DNA of 64,000 bases. Source: Candidatus Bipolaricaulota bacterium (lineage in GTDB: Bacteria > Bipolaricaulota > Bipolaricaulia > Bipolaricaulales > Bipolaricaulaceae). The notes beneath the pieces are model-generated. The model was not told where the DNA came from. It made no database searches and saw nothing but the letters and a program-made list of their open reading frames with translations. Below are positions 28,392 through 38,528 of the stretch, piece by piece. Every line of letters starts with the position of its first letter. The stretch's first letter is position 1. The translations under genes were made by a program, and so were the position numbers. The DNA is taken from contig JACIWK010000009.1 in assembly GCA_014360985.1 (NCBI GenBank), forward strand, positions 24,803-88,802, written 5' to 3'.

Positions 28392-30830
28392 CTAGCGGAC
28401 CCGTGTCCGGCGAAGGAGAAGGGAGTTGGTCACCACGGAGAGCGAGGACGTGGCCATCGCGGCCTCCGCGAGGAGGGGGTGCATCCAGCCGATCACCGCC
28501 AGGGGGATCATCACCACGTTGTAGAAGAACGCCCAGAACAAGTTCTGCTGGATCCGGCGGAACGCCGCGCGGGAAAGGCGGACCGCCCGGACGACGCCTG
28601 TGAGGTCCCCGCGCACCAGCGTCACGTCGCCCGCCTCAATGGCGATGTCGGTGCCGGTGCCGAGGGCGATGCCGACGTTGGCCTGCTTCAGGGCCGGCGC
28701 GTCGTTGATGCCGTCGCCTACGAAGGCGACCCAGCCGAACTGTTCCTGAAGGCGCCGGACTTCCGCCACCTTGCCGTCGGGCAGGACTTCCGCCCGCACC
28801 TCGTCTATTCCCAATCGCCGGGCGACCGCCTCGGCGGTGCGGCGGTTGTCGCCGGTCAGCATCACCGTCCGCAGGCCCATCCGATGCAGTTCCTGCACCG
28901 CAAGGACGGCATCGTCCTTCAGCGTGTCGGCCACAGCCAGCACGCCCAGGAGACGCCCATCCGCCGCCACCAGCATCGCCGTCTTCGCTTCGTCCTCCAG
29001 ACGGCGCAGCGTCCCTTCCAGCGGCGCAGGGTCCACGCCATGCTCATCCATCAGCCGCCGCGAGCCCACGAGGACCCGCGTCCCGTTCACCGTGGCGACC
29101 ACTCCCATCCCCCGCAAGGCCTGGAAATCCTGGGGCTCCCGTAGGGGGAGACCGTCGGCCTCTGCCCGCGCTACGACCGCCTTTCCCAGCGGGTGCTCGC
29201 TCCCCTGCTCCGCCGACGCCGCGCTCCGCAAGAGGTCCTCCGCCGCGACGCCGTCGGCCGGGACCACGTCGGTCACCTCGGGGCGGCCCTTGGTGAGCGT
29301 CCCCGTCTTATCCAGGACGATGACCCGGACGTCCTTCAGCGTTTGGATGGCCTCGCCGGAGCGGATGAGGATGCCGTGTTCGGCCCCCATACCGCTGCCG
29401 ACCATCAGCGCGGTGGGCGTCGCCAGACCCAGCGCGCAGGGGCAGGCGATGACCAAGACGGCAACCGTAGAGATAATTGCCAGGGTGAGCGCCCCCAGGT
29501 TCGGGTTGACCCAGGGCAAAAACGCCCCCGCTTCCACCAGAGGGCGCATCAGGCCTGGGGCGACAATCCACAGGAGCAGGGTGAGCAGGGCGATCCCCAG
29601 GACGATGGGCACAAAGACCCCGGTCACCCGGTCGGCGAACTCCTGGATGGGCACTTTGGACCCCTGGGCCTCCTCCACCAGCCGGATGACCTGGGCCAGG
29701 AACGTATCTTTGCCCACCCGGGTGGCCCGTACTTTCAGCAATCCCCCCTGGTTGACCGTGGCGCCGATGACCTCGTCGTCGGGGTGTTTGTTGACGGGCA
29801 TGGATTCGCCAGTAGCCATGGATTCGTCCACGGCGCTCTCGCCCTCTACCACTACCCCGTCGGTGGGGATTTTCTCGCCGGGGCGGACGATCATAATGTC
29901 TCCGACCTGGACAGCATCCACCGGCACTTCCAGTTCCACCCCGTCGCGGAGGATGCGGGCGGTTTTCGCCCCCAGTTCCAGGAGTTTGCGGATGGCCTGG
30001 GAGGCGCGGCCTTTGGCCGTCTCCTCCACGTGGCGGCCGGTGAGGTGGAACGCCATAATCATCGCCGCCACCCCCGCGTAGTTGGCGACGGGGAAGAAGA
30101 AGGACGCCGGGCCGGTCAGGAACGAAACCCCCGTACCCAGGCTGATCAGGGTGTCCATGTTGGGATAGCCGTGGAGAGCGGCGGTGACGCCGCTGCGGTA
30201 CGTCTGGCGGCCCACCCAGAGGACGGGCAGGGCCAGGAGAATCATTCCCAGATGGAAGACGAGGTGGCTGGGCCACATGATGCCCCAGATCATCTCGGGG
30301 ACCATCCACAGGATGATGGGGACGGTCAGCGCCCAGGCGACGCGCATCCGGAAGCGGCTGACACGCATCTTCCGTTCCGCTTCGTCCTCCACGGGGATTG
30401 CCGCGCCCGCAACGGGGATTTCCAGGACTTCGTACCCGGCCTCGGCCACCGCCTTCCGGAAGTCGGCAAGGGTCGCCACGGTGGGGACGAAGGTCACCGT
30501 CGCTTTTTCCGTCGCCAGGTTGACGTTGACCGCCACCACTCCTGGCACTCCTGCCAGCGCCTTCTCCACGTGCATAGCGCACGCCGCGCAGGTCATCCCG
30601 CCGCTGGTGAGGGTGGCGGTGTCGGTAGGCACTTCGTAGCCCGCGGCACGCACCGCCTGGACGAGGGAGGGGAGGGGGACGTCCTCCCCCAAGTTCACCG
30701 TGGCCCGCCCCGTGGCCAGGTTCACCTCGGCGCCCTTCACCCCGGGAACAGCCGACAGGGCCTTCTTCACGTGGGCGACACACGACGCGCAAGTCATCCC
30801 CTGCACCGGGAACTGCACGCGATCGGTCAT
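28392..30830 (-). CDS. copA: Copper-exporting P-type ATPase CopA
   Basis: The 812-residue pump exports Cu(I). Two N-terminal heavy-metal domains carry GMTCASC and GMTCAAC. The membrane CPC site is [17 protein letters not shown], phosphorylation site DKTGTLT, SEHP nucleotide-domain motif and hinge [17 protein letters not shown]. The start at 30830 is the first ATG before the metal domain; TACACT ends six bases upstream and no ribosome site is seen. It heads toward vapBC and lies beside a CopB-type ATPase. Confidence 0.95.
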   Translation of the reverse strand: MTDRVQFPVQGMTCASCVAHVKKALSAVPGVKGAEVNLATGRATVNLGEDVPLPSLVQAVRAAGYEVPTDTATLTSGGMTCAACAMHVEKALAGVPGVVAVNVNLATEKATVTFVPTVATLADFRKAVAEAGYEVLEIPVAGAAIPVEDEAERKMRVSRFRMRVAWALTVPIILWMVPEMIWGIMWPSHLVFHLGMILLALPVLWVGRQTYRSGVTAALHGYPNMDTLISLGTGVSFLTGPASFFFPVANYAGVAAMIMAFHLTGRHVEETAKGRASQAIRKLLELGAKTARILRDGVELEVPVDAVQVGDIMIVRPGEKIPTDGVVVEGESAVDESMATGESMPVNKHPDDEVIGATVNQGGLLKVRATRVGKDTFLAQVIRLVEEAQGSKVPIQEFADRVTGVFVPIVLGIALLTLLLWIVAPGLMRPLVEAGAFLPWVNPNLGALTLAIISTVAVLVIACPCALGLATPTALMVGSGMGAEHGILIRSGEAIQTLKDVRVIVLDKTGTLTKGRPEVTDVVPADGVAAEDLLRSAASAEQGSEHPLGKAVVARAEADGLPLREPQDFQALRGMGVVATVNGTRVLVGSRRLMDEHGVDPAPLEGTLRRLEDEAKTAMLVAADGRLLGVLAVADTLKDDAVLAVQELHRMGLRTVMLTGDNRRTAEAVARRLGIDEVRAEVLPDGKVAEVRRLQEQFGWVAFVGDGINDAPALKQANVGIALGTGTDIAIEAGDVTLVRGDLTGVVRAVRLSRAAFRRIQQNLFWAFFYNVVMIPLAVIGWMHPLLAEAAMATSSLSVVTNSLLLRRTRVR

Positions 30831-30836
30831 AGACTC

Positions 30837-30842
30837 AGTGTA
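30837..30842 (-). promoter_or_regulatory. -10-like box immediately before copA
   Basis: TACACT on the minus strand ends six bases before the copA ATG, implying a leaderless transcript. Confidence 0.35.
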
Positions 30843-30997
30843 CCCACCCCACCCCGGGTGGGTCCAGCTCGCTGGCCGCGAACTGCGCTGAGTCAGCCCT
30901 GTACCGACGCGAGAACGCTCCAGGGCCAAAACCCGGCATGGCGAGGGAACAGAGCTAAAGTCAAGGCAACGGAACTCGATCACCGGGACACTCGCCG

Positions 30998-33212
30998 TCA
31001 CCCCGTGATCTGCGGGGCAGACCTTCTGCGTCCTTGTACCTCTCGGGAGAGAAGCTGGGCGTTTGCGGCCACGACCACCGTGGACACAGCCATGAACGCC
31101 GCACCCAAGGCGGGAGACAGCAACACCCCCAGCCACGCCAACACGCCGGCAGCAAGGGGGATGGCTACCACGTTGTACCCCGTGGCCCAGCCAAGGTTCT
31201 GGACCATCTTCGCGTACGTGGCCCGAGAAAGGTGGATGACCGTGGCCACGTCCTGGGGGTCGTTCCGCACAAGCACGATATCGGCTGACTCAATGGCCAC
31301 GTCCGTCCCGGCACCGATGGCGATCCCTACATCCGCCTCCACCAAAGCCGGGGCGTCGTTCACTCCATCTCCGACCATGGCCACGACCAAGCCCCGGGCC
31401 TTGACCCCCCGAACCCGATCGGCCTTCTCGTGGGGGAGGACCTGGGCGAAGTAGTCATCCAGCCCGAGCTCGCCGGCCACCCACGCCGCCACTGCCGAGG
31501 AGTCCCCGGTGAGCATCATCGTCTGGATGCCCATCTCCTTGAGCCGGAGGAGCGCCGCGCGGGATTCGTCCCGGATCAAGTCGGCCACAGCAATCGCCCC
31601 TTCCACCTGGTTCTCGATGAGCACGTAGACGACGGTCTTCCCCTGGGTGGCGGCTCTTCCCACTCGGGCGTCTTCCACAGAGAAGCTGTGCGCAGCGAGG
31701 TATCCTGGGCTGACCACCTTGATCGCCTTCCCGTCCACGGTTCCGGTCGCGCCCTGCCCTGGAATGGCGGAAAAATCCGTGGGAGCCGGGACGACAAGTC
31801 CCTGCTCTATGGCAGCTTGGACGATCCCGGCGGCGATGGGATGCTCGGACCTGGACTCCACCCCCGCGGCCAAGCGCAGCACTTCCTCCTCGGGAAGTGT
31901 CCCCAGTGGTATTACGTCGCTGACTCCGAACCGGCCCTCGGTGAGCGTGCCGGTCTTGTCGAACACGACGGCCTGAATGTCCCGGGCCCGCTCGAACGCG
32001 GTCCGATCGCGAACGAGGATGCCTTGACCTGCGGCGAGGGATGTGGACACGGACACCACCAGCGGGATGGCCAACCCCAGCGCGTGGGGACACGCGATGA
32101 CCATCACCGTCACCATCCGAGCCAGGGCGAAGTTGAACTCGACGCCTGCGACCAGCCACCCCACCAACGTGGCTGTGCCCACGCTTACGGCAACGATGGT
32201 GAGCCAAAGCGCGGCTCGGTTGGCCAAATCTTGCGTGCGAGAGCGGGCTTCTTGCGCTCGGCGCACGAGCTCGATCACCTGGAACAAGTAGGTCTCCGCG
32301 CCGGTTCTTCGTACCTCCACAACGATGGCCCCTTCCCCGTTCACCGCCCCACCGATCACCGCATCCCCAGAGTCTCTCTCCACTGGGCTGCTCTCCCCGG
32401 TGAGCATGGCCTCGTTGACCGTGGTTCGGCCTTCTACCACCACGCCATCGATGGGGATCTTCTCCCCGGGCTTCACCAGCACCCGGTCGCCCGGCGTGAG
32501 TTGGGAGATCGGCACCTCCCGCGTTGCGCCGCCGTTCTCCACCCGGTGCGCCTCGGATGGCAACAGCGTCACCAGCTTTTCCAGGGCCCGAGAGGCCCCC
32601 AAAACCGATCGCATCTCGATCCAGTGGCCAAGAAGCATCACGTCAATGAGGGTGGCGAGCTCCCAGAAGAGGACCTCACCGGAGACGCCCAACGTCACCA
32701 CGCCCGAATAGCCGTAGGCCATGGTGATGGCCATCGTGATCAGCGTCATCATCCCCGGCTGACGTTCGCTCATCTCCTTCCCAAAGCCTTTGAAGAACGG
32801 CCACCCCCCCGTAGACGTAGATCAGGGTTGCAAGGAGGAATTGGAGGTAGCCCGCCTCGGGGAAGTAGAGGAACTCCTCAAGGCCGAGCAACTTCTGAAT
32901 GGGGTGCGAAAGCAAGAGGATCGGTACCGTGAGAAGGAGAGACACCCAGAACCGCCGCCGGAAGTCGGCGACCATGGTGGCGTGGTGGCTTATGTGCCCT
33001 CGGTGGTCATGCTGCGCAACCTCCGCAGACCGGTGCTCATGAGCAGCACGACCTTCTCGTCCGGTCGGCTTCCAGTACTTCTTTGGGGCCAAGTCGAACC
33101 TGCTTGCGCAGGTCTCGGAGCAAAAGTGGAGTGTGTGCTCGCGGAACTCCCGAGTGGCCCTCGCTTCACGGCCGTCGATCGCCATCCCGCACACCGGATC
33201 CCGGACCTTCAC
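30998..33212 (-). pseudogene. copB: CopB-type P-type ATPase with YHS domain, split by a frameshift
   Basis: The N-terminal frame (GTG 33212) gives a YHS metal domain (RDPVCGMAIDG, TLHFCSETCASRF), a His-rich linker (HEHRSAEVAQHDHRGHISHH) and two membrane helices. It leaves frame at a run of seven G (plus-strand C at 32804-32810); removing one restores WPFFKGFGKEMSERQPGMMTLI, the conserved continuation. The second frame (ATG 32773, 591 residues) holds the CPH motif ACPHALGLAIP, TGES, DKTGTLT and GDGVNDAP. Joined, it is ~738 residues, normal for CopB. It may be a real loss, a slippage switch or a sequencing error. Confidence 0.8.
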
Positions 33213-33339
33213 CTTTCCCTCCCCTCGGGCGAGAAGTCGCCATCGCAGGAGGCAGCCCCTCCACTTCCCCTACACATGATCCTTTTTTTCGCGGGGTTCC
33301 AGCATGGCCAACCGCGCGCATCAGAAGGAAACTCCACCA

Positions 33340-33576
33340 TCACCCTAGCACAGTGTGATCAGTCCTATTTTGAATCCCCGAGCCCTCAGTTCTGAAGGCT
33401 CGAGTGGTACGGGTCGCGCACTCCGTGGCAGAACGTGTTGGTCGTTCTTCCTGTCTCTTCCCACAGCCACGCACTCCCGAGGGGGCCGCCTCGAAACGAA
33501 CCTTGCACACTGGGCCGCAGGAGTAGCAGGTCCTCTCATCGTGAGTCGCCGTCTCCTCGCGCAGACCCACCGACAT
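33340..33576 (-). pseudogene. YHS-domain fragment
   Basis: On the minus strand MSVGLREETATHDERTCYSC, then GPVCKVRFEAAPSG, is a YHS-like metal-binding segment. The codons before the ATG read NLDPVGGM, where an intact YHS domain has DPVCGM, so the first cysteine is replaced by glycine. A stop closes the frame a few codons earlier without a start. The last ~35 residues look random. It is probably the relic of another YHS protein of the copper island. Confidence 0.5.
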
Positions 33577-33669
33577 CCCGCCTACCGGATCGAGGTTCCT
33601 TGGCTCTTCCTCACTACATCCTCCTCACCATGGTTGGACTACTGCTCACGTATGGGGCTCGGCGCTAGC

Positions 33670-34293
33670 TCACTCCTCGCCCGCCATCCCCAGGAACGTT
33701 CCGTGCCAGGTGTGGACCCAGACCTCGCCGGTGGCCCCGTGTACGGAGAGCATGCCCGCGATCTCCCCGTTGCGCAGGGTGTGGATCGTGTAGTAGCCGT
33801 AGAACGCCTCCGCCTCGTCACCCACCGCCAGGCCTGGAGAGGAGCGATCGAGGTACGCTTGAGCGACGGACAGCGCCGCGGCGGGGGTGAGAAGCATCGC
33901 CCCAGAACCGTCCCGGCGGAACCCCATCATCCCCCGGTGGCCGTACTTCGCGTTCCACATCATGTTCGGGCCGGGCTCGGGTCGCACCGAGCCGTCCCGC
34001 AGGACGAGGAGTTCGATGGCCCCGCGGCCGGTGCCCTTCTCCCGCACCTCAACGTAGAAGTGGTTCGAAAACTCCATGATCTCGCCCACCACCAAGTCAG
34101 GGTCGCCGTACGCCGCGAGGTATCGCCCGACCACGTCCGGGACCTCGTGCAACGCAACGACGCCGGAGCCCCCGCCCCAGCTCCCCTCCCATGCTGGGCA
34201 GATGCCCCACCGAACGTGGGCCATGGTCCCCAGCGTTGCCGCGCCGCCAAATGCCAATGCGGTAATACCCAAAACGATCAACGTGCCCTTCAT
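33670..34293 (-). CDS. Exported PepSY-like protein linked to metal pumps
   Basis: ATG 34293 follows AAGGAGGTC; the longer frame upstream has no such signal. The 207-residue protein starts with a leader (KGTLIVLGITALAFGGAATLG) and has two related repeats: YLAAYGDPDLVVGEIMEFSN...FYVEV...IELLV and AQAYLDRSSPGLAVGDEAEAFYGYYTIHTL...GEVWVHTWHG, which resemble PepSY domains. I have seen similar Met/His-containing exported proteins beside copper ATPases, so a periplasmic metal or redox role is likely, though unproven. Confidence 0.65.
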   Translation of the reverse strand: MKGTLIVLGITALAFGGAATLGTMAHVRWGICPAWEGSWGGGSGVVALHEVPDVVGRYLAAYGDPDLVVGEIMEFSNHFYVEVREKGTGRGAIELLVLRDGSVRPEPGPNMMWNAKYGHRGMMGFRRDGSGAMLLTPAAALSVAQAYLDRSSPGLAVGDEAEAFYGYYTIHTLRNGEIAGMLSVHGATGEVWVHTWHGTFLGMAGEE

Positions 34294-34398
34294 GTTTGAC
34301 CTCCTTGTTGACCCTCTGACCCTACCCGGGTGGGGTGGATGCAGCGCGGAGCCGTGATGGAAGACCGATGGACCGGTTGACGCATGCCTCTCCTCTGG

Positions 34399-34427
34399 TA
34401 TCATTCGCCTCCTAACCTTTAGGAGGC
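34399..34427 (+). promoter_or_regulatory. marR promoter and palindromic operator
   Basis: TATCAT (34399-34404) is a -10 candidate. It is followed at once by a perfect 9-base inverted repeat, GCCTCCTAA (34407-34415) and TTAGGAGGC (34419-34427), across the expected transcription start. The right arm contains the AGGAGG ribosome site of marR. MarR proteins often repress their own operon by binding such repeats. Confidence 0.55.
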
Positions 34428-34433
34428 TAAACG

Positions 34434-34877
34434 TTGCGGGACCGGATTCGGGCAGACGACGAACGGCTAGGGCATCTCCTGATGCAGGTGTCCAAGCTCC
34501 TTCGCGACCGAGTTCACACCCGGATGGAGGAGATCGGACTCAGTCGAGGCCAGGGGTTCATTCTGTTCCGCCTTGGGTGCGAGGACGGGCTCTCCCAGGC
34601 CGAGCTTGCCCGGCAGACGATGGTCCGCCCGGCCACCCTCACCGCGGCCCTTCAGCGGATGGAAACTGCGGGCCTGATCGAGCGGCGGACCGATCCCGCC
34701 GACCAGCGCGTGTCCCGCGTCTACCTCACCCCGAAGGGGAGGGAAGCCCGCGCGCAGGCGGAGAAGGTCTGGCACGAGGTCGAATCCGAGCTGCGCGCGA
34801 TCCTGAGCGTGGACGATCGGGCCCAGCTCGTGACGCTCCTCGGGAAGCTCCGCGATGCCCTGGCGGAGGAGGGCTGA
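34434..34877 (+). CDS. MarR-family transcriptional regulator
   Basis: This 147-residue winged-helix repressor starts with TTG at 34434, seven bases after AGGAGG. The DNA-binding part is LSQAELARQTMVRPATLTAALQRMETAGLIERRTDPADQRVSRVYLTPKGREA, the classic MarR recognition helix and wing. Two ABC exporter genes follow with overlapping starts, so it almost certainly controls drug or lipid efflux. The palindrome over its own ribosome site supports autoregulation. Confidence 0.92.
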   Translation: MRDRIRADDERLGHLLMQVSKLLRDRVHTRMEEIGLSRGQGFILFRLGCEDGLSQAELARQTMVRPATLTAALQRMETAGLIERRTDPADQRVSRVYLTPKGREARAQAEKVWHEVESELRAILSVDDRAQLVTLLGKLRDALAEEG

Positions 34878-36637
34878 TGAGATCCCTCGTCCGCATGTTC
34901 CGGTTCGTGCGCCCCCACCGGTGGCAGGCGATCGGGGCGCTGGCCCTCCTCCTGGGGATGGTGGGGGCGGACCTCCTCATCCCCCGCCTCACCCAGCGCG
35001 TGATCGACCAAGGGATCGCCGTGGGCGACATGCGCGTCATCGCCACCACCGCGCTCGCCATGATCGGGGCCGCGCTCGTCTCCACCCTGTTTGCGATCGC
35101 CAACACGGTTCTCTCGGTGCGGGTCGGCCAGGGGTTCGCCCACGACGTGCGGAGCGCCTTGATGCGCAAGGTGCAAACGTTCTCGTTCCGGAACCTGGAC
35201 CGCTTCCAGACCGGGCAGCTCATCGTGCGCACCACGAGCGATGTCGCGATGGTGGAGATGATCGTGGCGATGTCGCTGCGGATCCTCACCCGCGCACCCG
35301 TGTGGGTGGTGGGGAGCATGGCCCTCCTCATCCTCACCAGCCGTCAGCTCGCCTGGCTCCTCGTCGCGTTCGTCCCTGTGATCGTGGCCCTCGTCTCCGT
35401 GTTCCTCGCCCGGGCGCGGCCGATGTTCCTCGGGGTCCAGAAGCAGCTCGACCGGTTGAACACCGTCCTCCAGGAGAACCTCGCTGGGGTGCGGGTGGTG
35501 AAGGCGTTCGCTCGGGAGGGGCACGAGGCGCAGCGGTTCGACCGCGAGAACGAGGCCCTGATGCAGAGGAACATCCACGTGATGAGCTTCTTCGCCGTGC
35601 TGGCGCCATCGATGACGCTCCTCGTCAACCTCGGGGTGGTGGGGGCGATCTGGCTTGGGGGGCGGGCGGCGATCGGGGGGACGATGACCGTGGGCCAGGT
35701 TGTGGCCTCCGTGAACTACCTCACCTACGCCCTGTTCCCGATGATGCTCATCGCGGGGATGATGGGCCCGTTGTCCGCGGCCGAGGCGTCCGCGTCTCGG
35801 ATCCTCGAGGTGCTCGACGCGGAGCCCGATGTCCGCGAGAGGCCGCAACCACAGCGCCTCTCCGCCTCCGGTTCCCCCCGTGGGGCGCGGGTGGTGTTCG
35901 AGGACGTGACGTTCGCCTACGATGGGGAGCCGGTCCTGCGCGGGGTGAGCCTCGTCGCCGAGCCAGGGGAGACGGTGGCGGTCCTCGGGGCCACGGGGTC
36001 GGGGAAGTCCACCCTCATCCACCTTATTCCCCGCTTCTACGACGTGACCGGGGGTCGGGTGACGGTGGACGGGGTCGATGTGCGCGACCTCCCCCTCGCT
36101 GACCTGCGCCGCCAGATGGGGATCGCCCTCCAGGAGGCGGTCCTGTTCACGGGCACGGTGCGGGACAACATCCGCTTCGGTCGCCCCGAGGCGAGCGAGG
36201 AGGAAGTGATCGCCGCAGCCCGCGCCGCCCAGGCCCACGAGTTCATCCTCGATCTCCCCCAGGGGTACGACACGGTGGTTGGAGAACGGGGGGTGAACCT
36301 GTCCGGCGGGCAGAGGCAGCGGATCGCGATCGCGCGGGCGCTCCTCGTCCGGCCGCGGATCCTCGTCCTCGATGACAGCACGAGCGCGGTGGACATCGAG
36401 ACGGAGATCAAGCTCCAGGACGCCCTCGACCGCCTGATGGCCGAGGACCACTCCGCGACGCGGTTCGTCGTCGCCCAGCGGATCAGCACGGTGCTGCTCG
36501 CTGACAAGATCGTCGTCCTGGACCGGGGACGCGTTGCCGCGATCGGGACGCACGATGAGCTGTTGCGGGGGAGCCCGATCTACCAGGACATCTACGCATC
36601 CCAGCTCGGGAGCGGGGGGGTGAACCGTGGCGCGTGA
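34877..36637 (+). CDS. Heterodimeric ABC exporter half, degenerate ATP site
   Basis: A six-helix membrane domain (residues 1-310) is fused to an ATPase (~335-586). Walker A is LGATGSGKSTLIHL and the signature LSGGQRQRIAIARAL is good, but Walker B ends in Asp (ILVLDDSTSAVD) instead of catalytic Glu, and the switch is VVAQRIST, Gln instead of His. This pattern matches the TM287-like subunit of heterodimeric multidrug exporters. ATG 34877 overlaps the marR stop, and its own end overlaps the partner gene. Confidence 0.92.
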   Translation: MRSLVRMFRFVRPHRWQAIGALALLLGMVGADLLIPRLTQRVIDQGIAVGDMRVIATTALAMIGAALVSTLFAIANTVLSVRVGQGFAHDVRSALMRKVQTFSFRNLDRFQTGQLIVRTTSDVAMVEMIVAMSLRILTRAPVWVVGSMALLILTSRQLAWLLVAFVPVIVALVSVFLARARPMFLGVQKQLDRLNTVLQENLAGVRVVKAFAREGHEAQRFDRENEALMQRNIHVMSFFAVLAPSMTLLVNLGVVGAIWLGGRAAIGGTMTVGQVVASVNYLTYALFPMMLIAGMMGPLSAAEASASRILEVLDAEPDVRERPQPQRLSASGSPRGARVVFEDVTFAYDGEPVLRGVSLVAEPGETVAVLGATGSGKSTLIHLIPRFYDVTGGRVTVDGVDVRDLPLADLRRQMGIALQEAVLFTGTVRDNIRFGRPEASEEEVIAAARAAQAHEFILDLPQGYDTVVGERGVNLSGGQRQRIAIARALLVRPRILVLDDSTSAVDIETEIKLQDALDRLMAEDHSATRFVVAQRISTVLLADKIVVLDRGRVAAIGTHDELLRGSPIYQDIYASQLGSGGVNRGA

Positions 36638-38504
36638 CGCCGGCTCGCCGATCCGTCCGTCCCCACCCGGGATGCCGGGGCCAGGGGGGCGTGGACCGGG
36701 GCTGGCGAGGACGCCGATCGAGAGGGCGCGCGACGTGCGAGGGACGGCGCGGCGCCTCGCTGGCTACCTCCGGTCCTATCGGTGGCACTTCGCCGGGGTG
36801 TTCTTCCTCGCCCTCGCCTCCACTGGCCTCGCCCTCCTCGGCCCGTTCCTCATGGGGAGGGCGATCGACGGGGCGATCCGCGGCGGGGACCCGGCAGCGC
36901 TCCTCAGGATCGTCCTGCTCATGCTGGGAACGTACCTCGGGGCGTGGGGGACCCACTACGCGGAGAACCTCGTCCTCGCCCGCGCCACCCAACGGGCGAT
37001 GCGTGCCCTGCGGGGGGATCTCTTCTCCCACCTCCAGACCCTGTCCCTCCGTTTCTTCGACGCCCGTCCCCACGGGGAGACGATGAGCCGCCTCACCAAC
37101 GACATGGACGCGATCAACCGCGTGCTTTCGCAGAACATCCTCCAGTTGTTCACGGGAAGCCTGACCCTCGTCGGGATCCTCGTGATGATGTTCGCCCTCA
37201 ACCCCCTTCTCGCCCTGGGTTCTCTCCTTGCGTTTCCCCTCATGCTTGGGCTCGTGGCCTGGGTCGGGAGGCGCACCCGGAAGGGGTTCCGGGAGTACCA
37301 GCGGAGGCTGGGGGAGCTCAACGGGAAGCTCGAGGAGACGTACAGCGGCCAGCGGGTGATCCTCGCCTTCGGCCAGGGGCCGGCCATCCTCCGCTCGTTC
37401 GACGAGGCCAACGCCGCGGTGAGATCGGTGGGGATCCGTGCGCAGACCTACGCCATGCTCGTCCCGCCGCTGATGGGCATCCTCTCCAACGCCAACATCG
37501 CGATCTTGGCCGGCCTGGGGGGCTGGCTGACCCTCCTTGGCCGGGCGAGCGTGGGCACGATCGCCGCGTTCATCAGCTACTCCCGTCAGTTCGCCCAGCC
37601 CCTGCGCATGCTGGGGGACCTCTACAACCAGGTCCAGTCCGCCCTCGCTGGCGCGGAGCGGATCTTCCAGACGATCGATACCCCCCCTGACCTCGCCGAT
37701 CCCGCCCAGCCGGTGGAGCTGGGCACGGTGCGGGGCCACGTCGAGTTCAAGGATGTGGAGTTCGGGTACGTCCCCGGCGTGCCCGTGCTCCGCGGCGTGA
37801 GCTTGGAGGCCAAGCCCGGCCAAACGATCGCCCTCGTCGGCCCGACCGGGGCGGGGAAGACGACGATCGTGAACCTCCTCACTCGGTTCTACGACGTGGA
37901 CAGGGGGGCGATCCTCATCGATGGGGTGGACATCCGGACCCTGCGCCGCGACGAGCTGCGGCGGGCGCTGGGGATCGTCCTCCAGGGGACGTTCCTGTTC
38001 GCCGACACGGTGCTGGAGAACATCCGCTACGGGAGGCTCGATGCCACCGACGACGAGGTGATCGCCGCGGCGAGGCTCGCCCACGCCGACCCGTTCATCC
38101 GCAGACTTCCCGACGGGTACCGGACCGTCCTCTCCGAGCGGGGGGCCAACTTAAGCGAGGGGCAGCGGCAGCTCCTCGCGATCGCCCGCGCCGTGCTCGC
38201 CGATCCGCGGATCCTCGTCCTCGACGAGGCGACGAGCAGCGTGGACACCCGGACCGAGGTCGCGATCCAGAGGGCCCTCCTTGAGCTCATGAAGGGACGG
38301 ACGAGCTTCGTGATCGCCCACCGGCTGTCCACGATCCGCAACGCAGACGAGGTGGTCGTGATCGACGGGGGGCGGATCGTGGAGCGGGGGACCCACGACG
38401 CGCTCCTCGCCGCGCGGGGGTTCTACTGGCGCCTGTACACGAGCCAGTTCCGCCGCACCCCGCTCGCTGCCCACCCCGCAGGGGGAGCCCCGCCTGCGAT
38501 CTGA
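36627..38504 (+). CDS. Heterodimeric ABC exporter half, catalytic ATP site
   Basis: The 625-residue partner has a Pro/Gly-rich N-terminal tail (~45 residues), six helices and an ATPase with Walker A VGPTGAGKTTIVNL, canonical Walker B ILVLDEATSSVD and switch VIAHRLSTIR. Its signature is LSEGQRQLLAIARAV, an LSGGQ variant. The noncanonical signature would face the degenerate Walker site of the previous subunit, leaving one competent ATP site per heterodimer, as in TM287/288. GTG 36627 overlaps the previous gene by 11 bases. Confidence 0.92.
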   Translation: MARDAGSPIRPSPPGMPGPGGRGPGLARTPIERARDVRGTARRLAGYLRSYRWHFAGVFFLALASTGLALLGPFLMGRAIDGAIRGGDPAALLRIVLLMLGTYLGAWGTHYAENLVLARATQRAMRALRGDLFSHLQTLSLRFFDARPHGETMSRLTNDMDAINRVLSQNILQLFTGSLTLVGILVMMFALNPLLALGSLLAFPLMLGLVAWVGRRTRKGFREYQRRLGELNGKLEETYSGQRVILAFGQGPAILRSFDEANAAVRSVGIRAQTYAMLVPPLMGILSNANIAILAGLGGWLTLLGRASVGTIAAFISYSRQFAQPLRMLGDLYNQVQSALAGAERIFQTIDTPPDLADPAQPVELGTVRGHVEFKDVEFGYVPGVPVLRGVSLEAKPGQTIALVGPTGAGKTTIVNLLTRFYDVDRGAILIDGVDIRTLRRDELRRALGIVLQGTFLFADTVLENIRYGRLDATDDEVIAAARLAHADPFIRRLPDGYRTVLSERGANLSEGQRQLLAIARAVLADPRILVLDEATSSVDTRTEVAIQRALLELMKGRTSFVIAHRLSTIRNADEVVVIDGGRIVERGTHDALLAARGFYWRLYTSQFRRTPLAAHPAGGAPPAI

Positions 38505-38528
38505 GTCCCCCTCGACGCGCGATAGGTG

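Noticed and set aside
30831..30997. Cu-responsive CsoR operator between copA and copB
   Set aside because: The region is GC-rich with a short C/G-run inverted repeat near 30843-30862, but nothing matching a CsoR-type site that I could defend by eye.
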